64,000 nucleotides of DNA. It comes from Chroococcidiopsis sp. CCMEE 29 (lineage in GTDB: Bacteria; Cyanobacteriota; Cyanobacteriia; Cyanobacteriales; Chroococcidiopsidaceae). The translations under genes and the position numbers were made by a program. Shown one piece after another: positions 45,965 to 56,200 of the stretch. Position 1 is the first letter of the stretch. Each line of letters begins with the position of its first letter. A model generated the notes under the pieces. The model was given only the letters and a program-made list of their open reading frames with translations, was not told where the DNA came from and made no database searches. The stretch is taken from positions 310,001 through 374,000 of the forward strand of contig NZ_CP083761.1 of the NCBI RefSeq assembly GCF_023558375.1, written 5' to 3'.

Positions 45965-47373
45965 TGGTTTCCTTGATGGACGGTTTTGACCCATTTCAGC
46001 CGCTTTGGTCGCACTGACATGCGAGCGGTAGTACTAGTCATTACCACTAACCAGTGGAACATATAGAGGGTGCCACGCAGCGTCTGGAGTAGAGTCACGA
46101 AGAATGTAGAAACGCGAATCTTATCTTTACGAGTCTGCTTTAGACCCATAAACATCCACACCATTGACATTGACACGGTCAAACCAGTAACTGGACTCAA
46201 CATTGGCGCTCGATGCCTGGCGATCGCCATGAGTAAATCTGGTACCCCTGCAATTGGTAAGACGTACTGGATCAGCAAAAATATCAGCAGATCGAAGGTT
46301 TTGCCTGTTCCCATCCGGTTGCGGACAATTAGCTGCCAATAATCCAAATAACGCTGATATCCCCCTTCTGCCCAGCGGTTGCGCTGATGCCACAGTGCGA
46401 TCGCACTGGTTACACCCTCTTCTTCCACTGCTGGAAAGCGGAGAAACTCAATGTCCCACTGCTCTAGATGCAAGCGTAAAGCAAGATCCAGATCGTCAGT
46501 GATCGTTTCCTCATTCCAGCCGCCGCAACTAGCCAACGCCTTTCGCCGCACAAATTGACCATTGCCTCGGAGGTCGCCAACCCCACCAATGGCAATCCGC
46601 TGCTGCTGGTAATAAGAGTCCAGCGCCATTTCTGCTACCTGACCCTGCGTCCAGAAATTCTCTGAGGCGTTGGCGATCGCTTTTCGCACCTGTACTGCCC
46701 CTACCGAGCGCCGTTTAAACAACGGTAGCACCTGCCGCAGTAAATCTGAGGATACCTGAGCATCCGCATCAAACACCGCCAAAATTTCTCCCTGTGTCAG
46801 CGGCAACACCTGATTTAGTGCCCCCGACTTACCTCCACCAGCTCCAGCCAACCGACGCAGTACTTTGAGGTTGCTGTATTGCTTTGAGAGATGTTCTAAA
46901 ATTACTGGCGTTCTGTCAGTGCTATTATCGTCAATTACCCAAACTTCATACTTATCATTTGGGTAGTCTTGGTTACAAAGCCTCCTGACTAAGTTGCTAA
47001 TTACTGCTTCTTCATTTTTTGCTGCGACTAGCAGGGAGACAGAGGGAAAATCGGCGATTCTATCATCTGATAGCTGTTCTGGTCGGCTTCGAGGTCGAGC
47101 GAAGACGATGCGCAAGGCATGAATCCCGAACATCGTAGTCAGACCATACACAAACCAAGATCCCCAAGAAACTAAATGCAGGGCAATTGTGCCACTCCAG
47201 ACAATTGTTAAAACGAGCGCCGCTTTACGTCTACGACCTGCATAGGATGATTTTAGAGACGTTGCATCCAACGCCTCTACCGCTGACTCCTCCTCTGATA
47301 GGTCAGATAACAGAGAACTGAGCGCGTCTAGCTCGTTATAAGAATCGTTTTCGGGCCAGGAATTCGCTGGCAT
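45961..47373 (-). CDS. Glycosyltransferase family 2 membrane protein
   Basis: 470 residues. An acidic N-terminus (1-45) precedes two helices (about 53-90), the GT2 domain (SLLVAAKNEEAVISNLVRRL near 112; VIDDNSTDRTPV; DADAQ near 195; TDDLDLALRL near 275; QRNRWAEGGYQRYLDYW near 318) and three or four C-terminal helices. The D, DxD, D, (Q/R)xxRW set indicates a processive or beta-glycosyltransferase such as those for poly-beta-hexosamine or glucan. No partner synthesis genes are adjacent. Confidence 0.88.
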   Translation of the reverse strand: MPANSWPENDSYNELDALSSLLSDLSEEESAVEALDATSLKSSYAGRRRKAALVLTIVWSGTIALHLVSWGSWFVYGLTTMFGIHALRIVFARPRSRPEQLSDDRIADFPSVSLLVAAKNEEAVISNLVRRLCNQDYPNDKYEVWVIDDNSTDRTPVILEHLSKQYSNLKVLRRLAGAGGGKSGALNQVLPLTQGEILAVFDADAQVSSDLLRQVLPLFKRRSVGAVQVRKAIANASENFWTQGQVAEMALDSYYQQQRIAIGGVGDLRGNGQFVRRKALASCGGWNEETITDDLDLALRLHLEQWDIEFLRFPAVEEEGVTSAIALWHQRNRWAEGGYQRYLDYWQLIVRNRMGTGKTFDLLIFLLIQYVLPIAGVPDLLMAIARHRAPMLSPVTGLTVSMSMVWMFMGLKQTRKDKIRVSTFFVTLLQTLRGTLYMFHWLVVMTSTTARMSVRPKRLKWVKTVHQGNH

Positions 47374-47485
47374 AGCTTACTTGATTCAACCACCAGTATT
47401 TGTCTACACCCATAAAGAAGCTGGGAATTAGATAACACTAAACTGTGCAGCCTTCACAAACCGACAACTTACCTTGAGATTCCCT

Positions 47486-47728
47486 CTACTTTTCTACCTC
47501 TTTCGACTGGCGATAGAGGTCGTACAGCTGCCCATTAATGGGTAAACCCGTTTGGACAAAGTGGTAGCAGGGTAAAAGTAGTGGGTCATGAGAAATTGCA
47601 ATCACAGCCTCCACCGCTTTACAGCGAGGATTTTTAGTGTCACAGCCCCCAGCTTCAATAAAGGCCAATGCTGCTCTATTGTACCTGACATTTTTATGCT
47701 TCTGGACACTTACTTGCATTGCCGCCAT
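47486..47728 (-). CDS. Small conserved protein, 80 aa
   Basis: It reads MAAMQVSVQKHKNVRYNRAA, then GGCDTKNPRCKAVEAVIAIS, HDPLLLPCYHFVQTGLPING and QLYDLYRQ. Three Cys and well-defined hydrophobic pattern support real coding. It diverges from the EbsA-like gene with 67 bp between starts. No family recognised; function unknown. Confidence 0.55.
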   Translation of the reverse strand: MAAMQVSVQKHKNVRYNRAALAFIEAGGCDTKNPRCKAVEAVIAISHDPLLLPCYHFVQTGLPINGQLYDLYRQSKEVEK

Positions 47729-47795
47729 TTTGTCAGTTTATGGGAATACTATAGATCAGCAAACAAGGGGATAAGGAGACAAAGAATATCAAAGT

Positions 47796-48170
47796 ATGTC
47801 TATCCAGCAACTGCAACCCGCTAACCAGCAAGATATGAGGATCTATCTGCCTTACTTCCAGGGCAACAAGCGCAATATGCTACCCTTAGCCATCAGTCTC
47901 TATAAAAAAGGAGTTCTGGAGGGCAAGCGCAAGATTGAAGGCGGCGATAGCATTCCTTTTATCACTACTTGGAATGTCTCTACTTTACCCGCAGATCTGA
48001 TCCGTTGCCGGATGCAGTTTGATGGCAATGCAGATTTAAGTTATGAGATGTTAATTCAAAGTTCAGAGTTTATTGATTTTTTAATTGATGTCATCCTGAA
48101 CTTTCAACGCACGCGCATTACAGACTTTTCCAAAGCTTTTTACCGAAAACTGTTACGGATAGATGATTGA
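47796..48170 (+). CDS. ebsA: EbsA-like type IV pilus accessory protein
   Basis: 124 residues. IYLPYFQGNKRNMLPLAISL, LEGKRKIEGGDSIPFITTWN, VSTLPADLIRCRMQFDGNAD and FSKAFYRKLLRIDD match, as I remember it, the cyanobacterial EbsA family, which in Synechococcus elongatus works with the pilus motor PilB and Hfq in type IV pilus assembly and biofilm control. No other pilus gene is in the window. The identification rests on recall of the family pattern. Confidence 0.65.
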   Translation: MSIQQLQPANQQDMRIYLPYFQGNKRNMLPLAISLYKKGVLEGKRKIEGGDSIPFITTWNVSTLPADLIRCRMQFDGNADLSYEMLIQSSEFIDFLIDVILNFQRTRITDFSKAFYRKLLRIDD

Positions 48171-48288
48171 GTCGAGCAGGGGAAGCAGAGGAATTAAATA
48201 TATTACCTTCTGCTCAATCAGGAAGTTGGACTTAAAATAAAAAGACCGGGTATTTGGTTCCAAGGTTGAAATTAGTAGGAGTGAGCGT

Positions 48289-49380
48289 GTGCTAAAAGCC
48301 GCTAAATATTTGCTGATTGGGTCAACCGAAGCTTATAGCGGTAAGTCTGCGACTATACTGGGTTTGTCTTATCAGCTTCAACAACAAGGTTTGGATATTG
48401 CCTACGGGAAACCGCTGGGTAACTATTTGGGTGAATCCCAGACAGCGATCGTAGAGGCGGATGTTCAGTTTGTGGCACAGCTGCTTAACCTGCCGCAGAA
48501 TCGACTACTGCCAACTATCCTAGCTCTGGACGAAGTAACCATCCGAAAACGCTTACGTAATGAGGATCGGAGTGATTACCGTCAGTTGCTGACGCAATAT
48601 CTCCAAATGCCAGGAGGCGATTTAGTGTTGTTGGAAGGTGCCGGTACCTTAGAAGAGGGCAGCTTGTTTGACTTGTCCTTGTTGCAGGTAGCTGAGGAAG
48701 TCGATGCTGCGATTCTTTTGGTAACCCGCTACAAATCGATTTTCTCGGTTGAGACTCTGTTATCTGCTAAGAAGCGCTTAGGCGATCGCTTGCTTGGTGT
48801 CTTGCTTAACGATATCCCAACTGAGCAACTAGAAGTGGTTGATACCGATATGCGTCCATTTTTGGAACAGCAGGGTATTCCGGTACTGGGTATGCTGCCG
48901 AAAAGTGACTTGCTGCGGAGTGTCAGTGTGGGAGAATTAGTCAATCAACTGCAAGCAGAAGTTCTCTGTCGTCCCGATCGGTTGGATCTGCTGGTGGAAA
49001 GCTTGGCAATTGGGGCAATGAACGTTAACGCAGCGCTAAGGTATTTCGGTCAGCGGCGTAACATGGCAGTGGTAACGGGGGGCGATCGCGTAGAAATTCA
49101 ACTGGCAGCCCTAGAAAGTTCTACCCAATGCCTGATCTTGACAGGCAAACTACCCCCTGCTCCCTTCATCCTCACCAAAGCCGAAGAGCTAGAAGTTCCA
49201 ATTTTATCGGTTGATCTCGATACTCTAACAACGGTGGAAATTGTCGATCGCACCTTTGGTCAAGTACGTCTGCATGAACCGATTAAAGTACAATGCATTC
49301 GCCAACTGATGGCAAATCATTTTGATATTGACCGCTTGTTGTCCCAACTAGATTTAACCCCAGCTGCAACGCTGCCGTAG
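48289..49380 (+). CDS. Phosphotransacetylase-like protein (BioD-like + DRTGG domain)
   Basis: 363 residues from a GTG with AGGAG nine bases upstream. The N-terminal BioD-like P-loop domain (LLIGSTEAYSGKSATILGLS near 6-25; LVLLEGAGTLEEGSLFDLSL near 105) is followed by a DRTGG-like domain (about 215-320). This arrangement matches the N-terminal part of Pta in some bacteria without its catalytic acetyltransferase domain. It may be regulatory; activity unproven. It lies 118 bp behind ebsA on the same strand. Confidence 0.83.
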   Translation: MLKAAKYLLIGSTEAYSGKSATILGLSYQLQQQGLDIAYGKPLGNYLGESQTAIVEADVQFVAQLLNLPQNRLLPTILALDEVTIRKRLRNEDRSDYRQLLTQYLQMPGGDLVLLEGAGTLEEGSLFDLSLLQVAEEVDAAILLVTRYKSIFSVETLLSAKKRLGDRLLGVLLNDIPTEQLEVVDTDMRPFLEQQGIPVLGMLPKSDLLRSVSVGELVNQLQAEVLCRPDRLDLLVESLAIGAMNVNAALRYFGQRRNMAVVTGGDRVEIQLAALESSTQCLILTGKLPPAPFILTKAEELEVPILSVDLDTLTTVEIVDRTFGQVRLHEPIKVQCIRQLMANHFDIDRLLSQLDLTPAATLP

Positions 49381-49419
49381 GATAAGCTGATGTGCCTTTA
49401 AGTTGCATGTTCAGAGTCC

Positions 49420-49449
49420 TGGAAGACGCGGTGACGCGGTGACGTGGGG
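49420..49449. repeat. GGTGACGCG short tandem repeat
   Basis: GACGCGGTGACGCGGTGACG occurs between two genes. Related units are at 43553-43572 and 62876-62900, making this another dispersed simple-repeat family. Confidence 0.75.
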
Positions 49450-49552
49450 ATGCAATTTGAATGCCGATTAGCTTATTGAGTTAGAAGCCATCGCCTGTGT
49501 AGCCCGATCTTGAGGCAGGAATTACAACTAGCTTTCTGCTAAAATAACTGGG

Positions 49553-50086
49553 TTGTTTAATCTGATTCCGTCTTTGATCAATCAGAGCCAGTCAATAGAT
49601 GTATCCAAAATTGATACATTAGCGCAAGAATTGGCGACAATTCAGCAAACGGGTGCTAAGCGCATAGCTTTGTTGGGTTCCCGTCATGTTCCTCTTACTC
49701 ATCAGCATCTCATTGAAATGATGAGCTATGCTTTGGTTTTATCCGGCAACCGTCTCATTACCTCTGGTGCAACTGGCACTAATTCAGCTGCCATCCGGGG
49801 TGCTATGCGAGCTGACCCGAATTTGTTGACGGTGATTCTGCCCCAAAGCTTAGAGCGCCAGCCTCAAGAATCACGCCAGCAACTAGAGCAGGTAATGCAT
49901 TTGGTGGAAAATGCGGGTAATGATAAATTATCCCTCGCGGAAGCTAGTTCTATCTGCAATAAAGAGATTGTCTCCCGTTGCCAACAACTAATCTGCTTTG
50001 CATTTCATGACAGCCACACTCTGTTGCAAACTTGCCAAGAAGCAGAAGATCAAAGGAAAGTGGTGACTTTGTTCTACTTTGATTAA
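49553..50086 (+). CDS. DNA recombination-mediator protein A (DprA-like Rossmann protein)
   Basis: 177 residues from a TTG; no ATG fits. GAKRIALLGSRHVPLTHQHL near 34, SGNRLITSGATGTNSAAIRG near 66, DPNLLTVILPQSL and VSRCQQLICFAFHDSHTLLQ match the short DprA-like proteins of cyanobacteria annotated as recombination mediator A. The classical DprA SAM and winged-helix parts are missing. A role in DNA uptake or nucleotide-base binding is unproven. Confidence 0.75.
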   Translation: MFNLIPSLINQSQSIDVSKIDTLAQELATIQQTGAKRIALLGSRHVPLTHQHLIEMMSYALVLSGNRLITSGATGTNSAAIRGAMRADPNLLTVILPQSLERQPQESRQQLEQVMHLVENAGNDKLSLAEASSICNKEIVSRCQQLICFAFHDSHTLLQTCQEAEDQRKVVTLFYFD

Positions 50087-50338
50087 TAAAGCATGAACAT
50101 ATCACAACTACAGCCGTCTGCTATTTTCTTGTACTAGATTGCCGCTGCTGCACTGCTGATTTATCTTCCATTCCTGGTTGTGGCTTATGGTTGTAGGCGT
50201 GTGGAGTACGATATAGCCTTAGGGCGATCGCGGATGTTTGGCATCGGCACTCTTTGCTCGGGTAACCTGATTATCCTCAGCCGTCAGCCGTTTTTCGATT
50301 TCATTCAAAATCTAAAATCCCAAATCCAAAATCTGCTT

Positions 50339-50830
50339 ATGGCTTCTACTTATTCTTTCGACATTGTTAGCGACTTTGACTGGCAAGAATTGGTCAATGC
50401 CATCGATCAAACTGTTCGAGATATCAAAAGTCGCTACGACCTCAAAGATACTCAGACCACTGTTGATTTGGGTGAACAAGCTATCACCATTAACACGGAC
50501 AGCGAGTTCACCTTAGAGTCTGTTCACAACATACTGCGGGAAAAAGCCGCTAAACGCCAACTTTCGCAGAAAATCTTTGACTTCGGCAAAGTTGAATCAG
50601 CCAGCGGTAGCCGCGTTCGACAAGAAGTCAAGCTTAAAAAAGGGATCAGCCAGGAAATTGCCAAGCAAATCACTAAGTTGATTCGGGACGAGTTTAAAAA
50701 GGTGCAAGCCTCGATTCAAGGAGACGCTGTACGTGTTTCCAGTAAAGCCAAGGATGACCTTCAAACCGTCATTCAACGCTTGAAACAGGAAGACTTGCCT
50801 GTAGCTTTGCAGTTTACAAACTACCGTTAG
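50339..50830 (+). CDS. yajQ: YajQ family nucleotide/cyclic di-GMP-binding protein
   Basis: 163 residues from the ATG giving [20 protein letters not shown]; a longer reading from 50180 is upstream AATCCAAAATC-type repeat DNA and is rejected. [56 protein letters not shown] and the closing LQFTNYR are family signatures. Relatives bind cyclic di-GMP or nucleotides. Confidence 0.92.
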   Translation: MASTYSFDIVSDFDWQELVNAIDQTVRDIKSRYDLKDTQTTVDLGEQAITINTDSEFTLESVHNILREKAAKRQLSQKIFDFGKVESASGSRVRQEVKLKKGISQEIAKQITKLIRDEFKKVQASIQGDAVRVSSKAKDDLQTVIQRLKQEDLPVALQFTNYR

Positions 50831-50871
50831 TTAGGCAAATGCTTGATATGCATCTTTGCTTTCTTGCCTAA
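50831..50871 (+). terminator. Hairpin after yajQ
   Basis: TTAGGCAA at 50831-50838 pairs with TTGCCTAA at 50864-50871, with an inner ATGC/GCAT pairing. It directly follows the stop. No clear T run follows, so terminator function is tentative. Confidence 0.45.
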
Positions 50872-50944
50872 ATGTGCGATCACCCATAAAAAGCTAACGG
50901 GTAACCTATGGTTAGTTCGGGTTCAGCGCAGTGTTAGGCGGCAA

Positions 50945-51301
50945 TCACACGGGTGTCTGCTGGTGAAGAACCAACTTCCACGTTCCATCACAAAATACAT
51001 ACGTGCTACTGATAAGAGCTACGTATGGATCGCTACCTTCGCGTTGTGCAGTAACTCTGTATACGAGCACTCCGGCATTCTGCGATAATGAAATCACTTG
51101 CGGCTCTTCTATTTGGAACGATTTCCAAGGTTGAGCGGCTAGAGATTCCAAGATTTTCTCTTTTCCATCTATGAGCATGCCACTCGGGAAGAGCATGACC
51201 GCATCGTCGCGGAGAACAGAACTATAGAACTTCTTGCTCGCCTCTCCTTCCGATGAGAGAGCTTGCCATCCCTGCTCTTCGAGTTCAATTAGATCTTGCA
51301 T
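50945..51301 (-). CDS. NTF2/SnoaL-like (DUF4440-type) protein
   Basis: 118 residues. LIELEEQGWQALSSEGEASK, FYSSVLRDDAVMLFPSGMLI, LAAQPWKSFQIEEPQVISLS, VLVYRVTAQREG and TYVFCDGTWKLVLHQQTP give the cone-shaped NTF2-like fold. Such proteins are small-ligand binders or enzymes of varied kind. Standalone gene. Function not predictable. Confidence 0.78.
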   Translation of the reverse strand: MQDLIELEEQGWQALSSEGEASKKFYSSVLRDDAVMLFPSGMLIDGKEKILESLAAQPWKSFQIEEPQVISLSQNAGVLVYRVTAQREGSDPYVALISSTYVFCDGTWKLVLHQQTPV

Positions 51302-51350
51302 TGTAGCTACTCCTTATATCAAATCCGGTTAATTGCCCATAATTTAGTAG

Positions 51351-51409
51351 CCCTCACCCCGCCTTCGGCACCCCTCTCCCAAGCTTGGGAGAGGGGCAGG
51401 GGGTGAGGG
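51351..51409. repeat. Nested palindrome CCCTCACCCC...GGGGTGAGGG
   Basis: Outer arms at 51351-51360 and 51400-51409 enclose a 26-base perfect palindrome (51371-51396) centred on AAGCTT, with arms CCCCTCTCCC and GGGAGAGGGG. This matches a dispersed repeat often found in cyanobacterial intergenic DNA. Confidence 0.75.
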
Positions 51410-51724
51410 AGAGATATTACGGTCATTTCAGCGGACATGATATTACTTGGTGCCGCCCAACGGTGTGCTTGAGCGGCTGCAAACAACCTTCACAATACGT
51501 CGCAAGTGGTTCTTGGAAACTAGCGACACAAACCGCGCTCACAGTAGACCACTGGTGGATGTCCCACCGGGAGACTTTTTGGGTGTTCAACAAATTGTCT
51601 TTCTCCTGTTGAATGAGGCTCTATAGGTAGGTGCCTGTTACAGCATCACTATGACAGGAGCAAATACTGGATACCAGTATTTGACTATCCTATTACTATC
51701 ACCACTAGATTGAATGCATTGGTT

Positions 51725-51974
51725 ATGAACGATCAACAACGACGAACTGCCCTCGCTACGCTATATGTCAATGGCGACCCGGACTTAAGACTCTGTGTCT
51801 ATATGGGACAATCCGAGTCAGACACTACTGACAAATTTCACAAATTAATGGCTATGGAGTTTACATCATGAATGGGCATTTGTTCTAGATGATCTCACAT
51901 CTGGACTTCCTTTAAAGTTTGATAGAAGAGTAGTTGCTCTACCACTAATCTCTAAGCGCTGCCCCTACGGATGA
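51725..51974 (+). pseudogene. Possible decayed gene in two frames
   Basis: An ATG at 51725 opens 48 codons (MNDQQRRTALATLYVNGDPD and on) to TGA at 51869. A second frame, open from 51849 to TGA at 51972, reads LHHEWAFVLDDLTSGLPLKF and DRRVVALPLISKRCPYG. The hand-over near 51850 would fit a frameshift. Family not recognised. Confidence 0.3.
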
Positions 51975-52034
51975 CTCGGCAGGCTAACGCCCAGCTAATC
52001 GCCTAATCTACATAAATTAAGTTTAAACAATACC

Positions 52035-52059
52035 TGAATCATTGTTCATACGTTATACT
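52035..52059 (+). promoter_or_regulatory. SmtB-type operator and -10 box of the metallothionein gene
   Basis: TGAATCATTGTTCA (52035-52048) has the form TGAAY-N4-RTTCA, like the half-site pair in the smt operator bound by the zinc repressor SmtB. TATACT (52054-52059) is a good -10 box just after it. The operator ends 37 bases before the start codon. Confidence 0.55.
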
Positions 52060-52085
52060 AATTTTAGATGAATAGGAAAAAAGCA

Positions 52086-52250
52086 ATGACAACTGTAACT
52101 CAAATGAAATGCGCCTGTGAGACTTGCTTGTGTGTTATTTCCTTGGAAGATGCCATTCAAAAAGATGGTAAGCCTTACTGTAGTGAGGCTTGTGCCGAAG
52201 GTCATAGTGGCGGCGCAGGCTGTGGACATACTGGCTGTGGATGCGGCTGA
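52086..52250 (+). CDS. smtA: Bacterial metallothionein (SmtA/BmtA)
   Basis: 54 residues from the ATG at 52086, with AGGAAA before it; an ATG six codons earlier is less like the family. The pattern MKCACETCLCVISLEDAIQK, YCSEACAEGHSGG, GCGHTGCGCG has nine Cys and two His, as in Synechococcus SmtA, which binds four zinc ions in one cluster. It protects against zinc and cadmium. No smtB gene is beside it. Confidence 0.93.
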   Translation: MTTVTQMKCACETCLCVISLEDAIQKDGKPYCSEACAEGHSGGAGCGHTGCGCG

Positions 52251-52343
52251 TACATAGACTTCTCTCGTTTTGAAAAAAGGGAAATAGGAAGTGGGGAGCA
52301 GGCTTAAGGAAGTTTCTCACTTCTTATTTTTGTTTTGTTGAGC

Positions 52344-53129
52344 CTAGCGATCGCTTTTTGCACATAAGAAACGGTAGCCAGCATTAATTTCTTTCAGTTT
52401 CTGTATTTCCCCATACTTTGCTTCCCATCTTCCGTTGATTAAATCTTCTTCGAGCAGCTTCACTCCCTTCTCAACTAGGCTGGCATCAGCTAAAGCCAAA
52501 GCTGATATTCCAGCGCGAACTTCGGGATTTAAATATATCTCTGGTCGTCTCCAACCTGCTGCGAGAAACATATCTGATAAATCAGGTGGTAACATTAAAG
52601 TAGCTGCCTCGACCGTCCTCTGAGTATTAGCTTGGATTAACGCCGCGATATTATTTAGGGGTGGGAAAATGTCTTCTGCTTCTTCCCAAATGAAGGGAAA
52701 GTAATCATTAAGGCAAAATTTCTCACCAAGCCTAGGATCAAAGGTGAGAAAAATAAGTGGTCCTGTTCTAGCAACTCGGTTCATTTCTCTGACTGCTTGT
52801 TCAAGGTTAGAGAAATGATGAATGGCTAAAATGCTGACTACTGCATCCACAGATGAAGTTGCTAAGGGAAGATTCTCTGCATATCCGGTAAACCATTGCA
52901 CTTGTGGATGTGGCGTTGCTTGCGCTCTCATCACCATTGAAGGTTCTACCGCATAAAGGATAAATCCTTGCTCTGCCAGCGCCCTGCTGTAGCCTCCCGT
53001 GCCAGCTCCAATATCAGCGATCATACTTCCCTTTTTTACTTGTAGTAGATTCAGCAGGGAATCCACTATTCGAGGATCGGGAAGGCGGGATTTTGAGTAG
53101 GATTTACCAATCAAATCATAGGCAGACAT
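52344..53129 (-). CDS. Class I SAM-dependent methyltransferase
   Basis: 261 residues from the ATG giving MSAYDLIGKSYSKSRLPDPR; a start ten codons earlier gives an untypical hydrophobic lead. Motif I IADIGAGTGGYSRALAEQG near 39, then AVEPS, VDAVVSILAIHHFSNLEQAV near 102, GPLIFLTFDPRLG. It belongs to the Methyltransf_11-type small-molecule group. Substrate unknown. Confidence 0.85.
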   Translation of the reverse strand: MSAYDLIGKSYSKSRLPDPRIVDSLLNLLQVKKGSMIADIGAGTGGYSRALAEQGFILYAVEPSMVMRAQATPHPQVQWFTGYAENLPLATSSVDAVVSILAIHHFSNLEQAVREMNRVARTGPLIFLTFDPRLGEKFCLNDYFPFIWEEAEDIFPPLNNIAALIQANTQRTVEAATLMLPPDLSDMFLAAGWRRPEIYLNPEVRAGISALALADASLVEKGVKLLEEDLINGRWEAKYGEIQKLKEINAGYRFLCAKSDR

Positions 53130-53288
53130 TATTTTCGTTACTATAAAAATAAACATCATTCTTCACAAAGATTTAAGCTGATCGCTCTCATGTTCCCCCC
53201 AATTCTGCATCTTAGATACAGCTTAATAATTAGTAAGCAAGCTAAGCTGTAGTTTAAAAGTCACTACATCTGCTGTTCATCTTCGCCT

Positions 53289-56200
53289 ATGAATAGTTCC
53301 TTCTTGTCTCGCCTCCATAGCCCTGATCGCCCTGTTATCGTCTTCGATGGCGCAATGGGGACTTCACTGCAGAAGCAAAACCTGACTGCCGAGGACTTCG
53401 GCGGTCCTCAGTACGAAGGGTGTAATGAGTATCTGGTACACACTAAACCAGAGGCGGTGGAGAAAGTTCACCGAGACTTTCTAGCAGTTGGGGCAGATGT
53501 GATTGAAACTGATACCTTTGGCGGCGCCTCAATTGTATTGGCTGAGTATGACTTAGCAGATCAAGCTTACAGCCTAAATAAGGCAGCAGCCGAACTGGCG
53601 AAGCGCGTGGCAGCTGAGTTCTCCACTCCAGAAAAACCCCGGTTTGTCGCTGGTTCAATGGGACCAACAACCAAACTGCCGACACTAGGACATATTGACT
53701 TTGACACGATGCAAGCGACCTTTGCAGAGCAAGCAGAGGGACTTTTCGACGGGGGTGTTGATTTATTTATTGTCGAGACTTGTCAGGATGTGCTGCAAAT
53801 TAAAGCAGCACTAGATGGAATTGAACAGGTATTTCAGCGTAAAGGCGAACGCCGCCCACTGATGGTGTCGGTGACGATGGAAGCTACTGGCACAATGTTA
53901 GTGGGTTCGGATATCACTGCAGCGCTAACGATTTTGCAGCCTTACCCGATTGAGATCCTCGGTCTAAATTGTGCCACTGGACCGGATCGGATGGCAGAGC
54001 ATATTCGCTATCTGTCTGCTCATTCTCCGTTTGTGATTTCTTGTATTCCCAATGCTGGTTTGCCCGAAAATGTTGGCGGTCATGCTCACTACCGCCTAAC
54101 GCCGATGGAACTACGGATGGCGCTGATGCATTTTGTCGAAGACTTGGGTGTGCAGGTGATTGGTGGCTGTTGTGGTACGCAACCAGACCATATTCAACAA
54201 TTAGCAGAAATAGCCCGTACTCTAAAGCCAAAAGAGCGGCAACCGAGCTATGAACCTGCGGCAGCATCAATTTACAGCGCTCAGCCCTATGACCAAGATA
54301 ATTCATTCCTGATTGTAGGTGAGCGGCTGAATGCCAGCGGTTCTAAAAAATGCCGTGACTTGCTGAATGCAGAAGACTGGGACGGTTTGGTGTCGCTGGC
54401 TAAGTCGCAGGTGCGCGAAGGGGCGCACGTCCTAGATGTGAACGTGGATTACGTGGGACGTGATGGGGTGCGAGATATGCATGAACTAGTGTCCCGTCTC
54501 GTTACCAATGTGACACTACCGCTCATGCTCGACTCTACAGAATGGGAAAAAATGGAGGCGGGGCTGAAGGTGGCGGGGGGTAAATGCCTGCTGAACTCAA
54601 CCAACTATGAAGACGGGGAACCCCGGTTTTTCAAAGTACTGGAGTTGGCTAAGAAATATGGCGCCGGGATAGTAATTGGCACAATTGATGAAGAGGGGAT
54701 GGCGCGGACAGCGGAGAAAAAGTTTGAAATTGCCCAGCGCGCCTACAACCAAGCTGTAGAATATGGCATTCCTCCCTATGAAATCTTCTTTGACACCCTT
54801 GCTCTACCAATTTCCACAGGAATTGAAGAAGATAGAGCTAATGGCAAAGCTACGATTGCAGCGATTCGTCGCATTCGGCAAGAATTACCTGGATGCCATA
54901 TCGTTCTCGGTGTTTCTAATGTTTCGTTTGGTTTGAACCCAGCGGCAAGGGTAGTGCTGAATTCCATGTTTCTGCACCTGGCAATGGAAGCTGGATTGGA
55001 TGGGGCAATTGTTAGCGCTAGTAAAATCCTGCCGCTGTCGCGGATTGAGGAACGGCATCAGGAAGTCTGCCGCCAGCTAATTTTTGATCAACGCACATTT
55101 GAAGGGAATGTCTGTGTTTACGATCCGCTGACTGAATTGACTACGCTATTTGAGGGAGCGACAACAAAGCGCGATCGCACGGCTGATGAAACTCTACCTG
55201 TAGAAGAACGCCTCAAACGTCACATCATTGATGGTGAACGGATTGGCTTAGAGGAACAACTACAAAAAGCTCTAGAGAAATATCCCCCTTTGGATATCAT
55301 TAATACCCTCTTGCTGGATGGCATGAAAGTAGTGGGTGAATTGTTCGGTTCAGGACAAATGCAATTGCCTTTCGTGTTGCAATCAGCGGAAACAATGAAG
55401 GCTGCTGTTGCTTATCTAGAGCCACTAATGGAAAAGCAAGACGCTGGCAATAATGCTAAGGGAACGGTAGTGATTGCCACGGTGAAAGGTGATGTCCACG
55501 ATATTGGCAAAAACCTGGTTGATATCATCCTGTCGAATAACGGCTACAAGGTGATTAACTTGGGCATTAAGCAGCCGGTGGACAACATCATCGAAGCTTA
55601 CGAACAGCACAAAGCTGATTGTATTGCCATGAGTGGTTTATTAGTGAAATCCACTGCTTTCATGAAGGAGAATTTGGCGGTATTCAACGAACGTGGAATT
55701 ACTGCCCCAGTAATTTTGGGCGGTGCGGCGCTTACTCCCAAATTCGTGCATGAGGATTGCCAGAACACTTACAAAGGTAAGGTTGTCTATGGCAAAGATG
55801 CCTTCTCTGATTTGCATTTTATGGATAAATTGATGCCAGCGAAGGCACACGACAAATGGGACGATCAACTGGGCTTTTTAGATGGATTAGCCGCAACTGT
55901 TGAGGTATCAGAGAATGGGGATAAAGAATCACTAAAAGATGCAGAAGTTGTTGAAGTGGGTACCTCTACCAAACCGTCTGAACCTGCAGTAGTAGATACA
56001 CGGCGTTCTGAAGCTGTTGCAGTAGATCTTGAGCGTCCGACTCCGCCTTTCTGGGGAACGAAGTTGTTACAGCCTGCTGATATTCCTCTAGAAGAAGTGT
56101 TTGAGTATCTCGATTTGCAGGCTTTGATTGCCGGACAGTGGCAGTTCCGTAAACCAAAGGAGCAGTCAAGAGAAGAATATCAAGCCTTCTTGGCTGAGAA

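Larger units (their letters stand above)
51302..52085. other. Long non-coding or decayed interval
   Basis: About 780 bases. It holds a long palindrome (51351-51409), two reading fragments of a possible dead gene (51725-51974) and, at its end, the metallothionein control region. Nothing else convincing on either strand. Confidence 0.55.

Noticed and set aside
45961-47373. Cellulose synthase
   Set aside because: The GT2 motifs are generic; no PilZ domain or bcs partners are present.
50180-50338. N-terminal extension of YajQ
   Set aside because: Encoded partly by AATCCAAAATC repeat DNA and absent from the family.
51385-51612. 75-codon plus-strand frame after the palindrome
   Set aside because: Begins within the palindromic repeat and shows no protein-like pattern.
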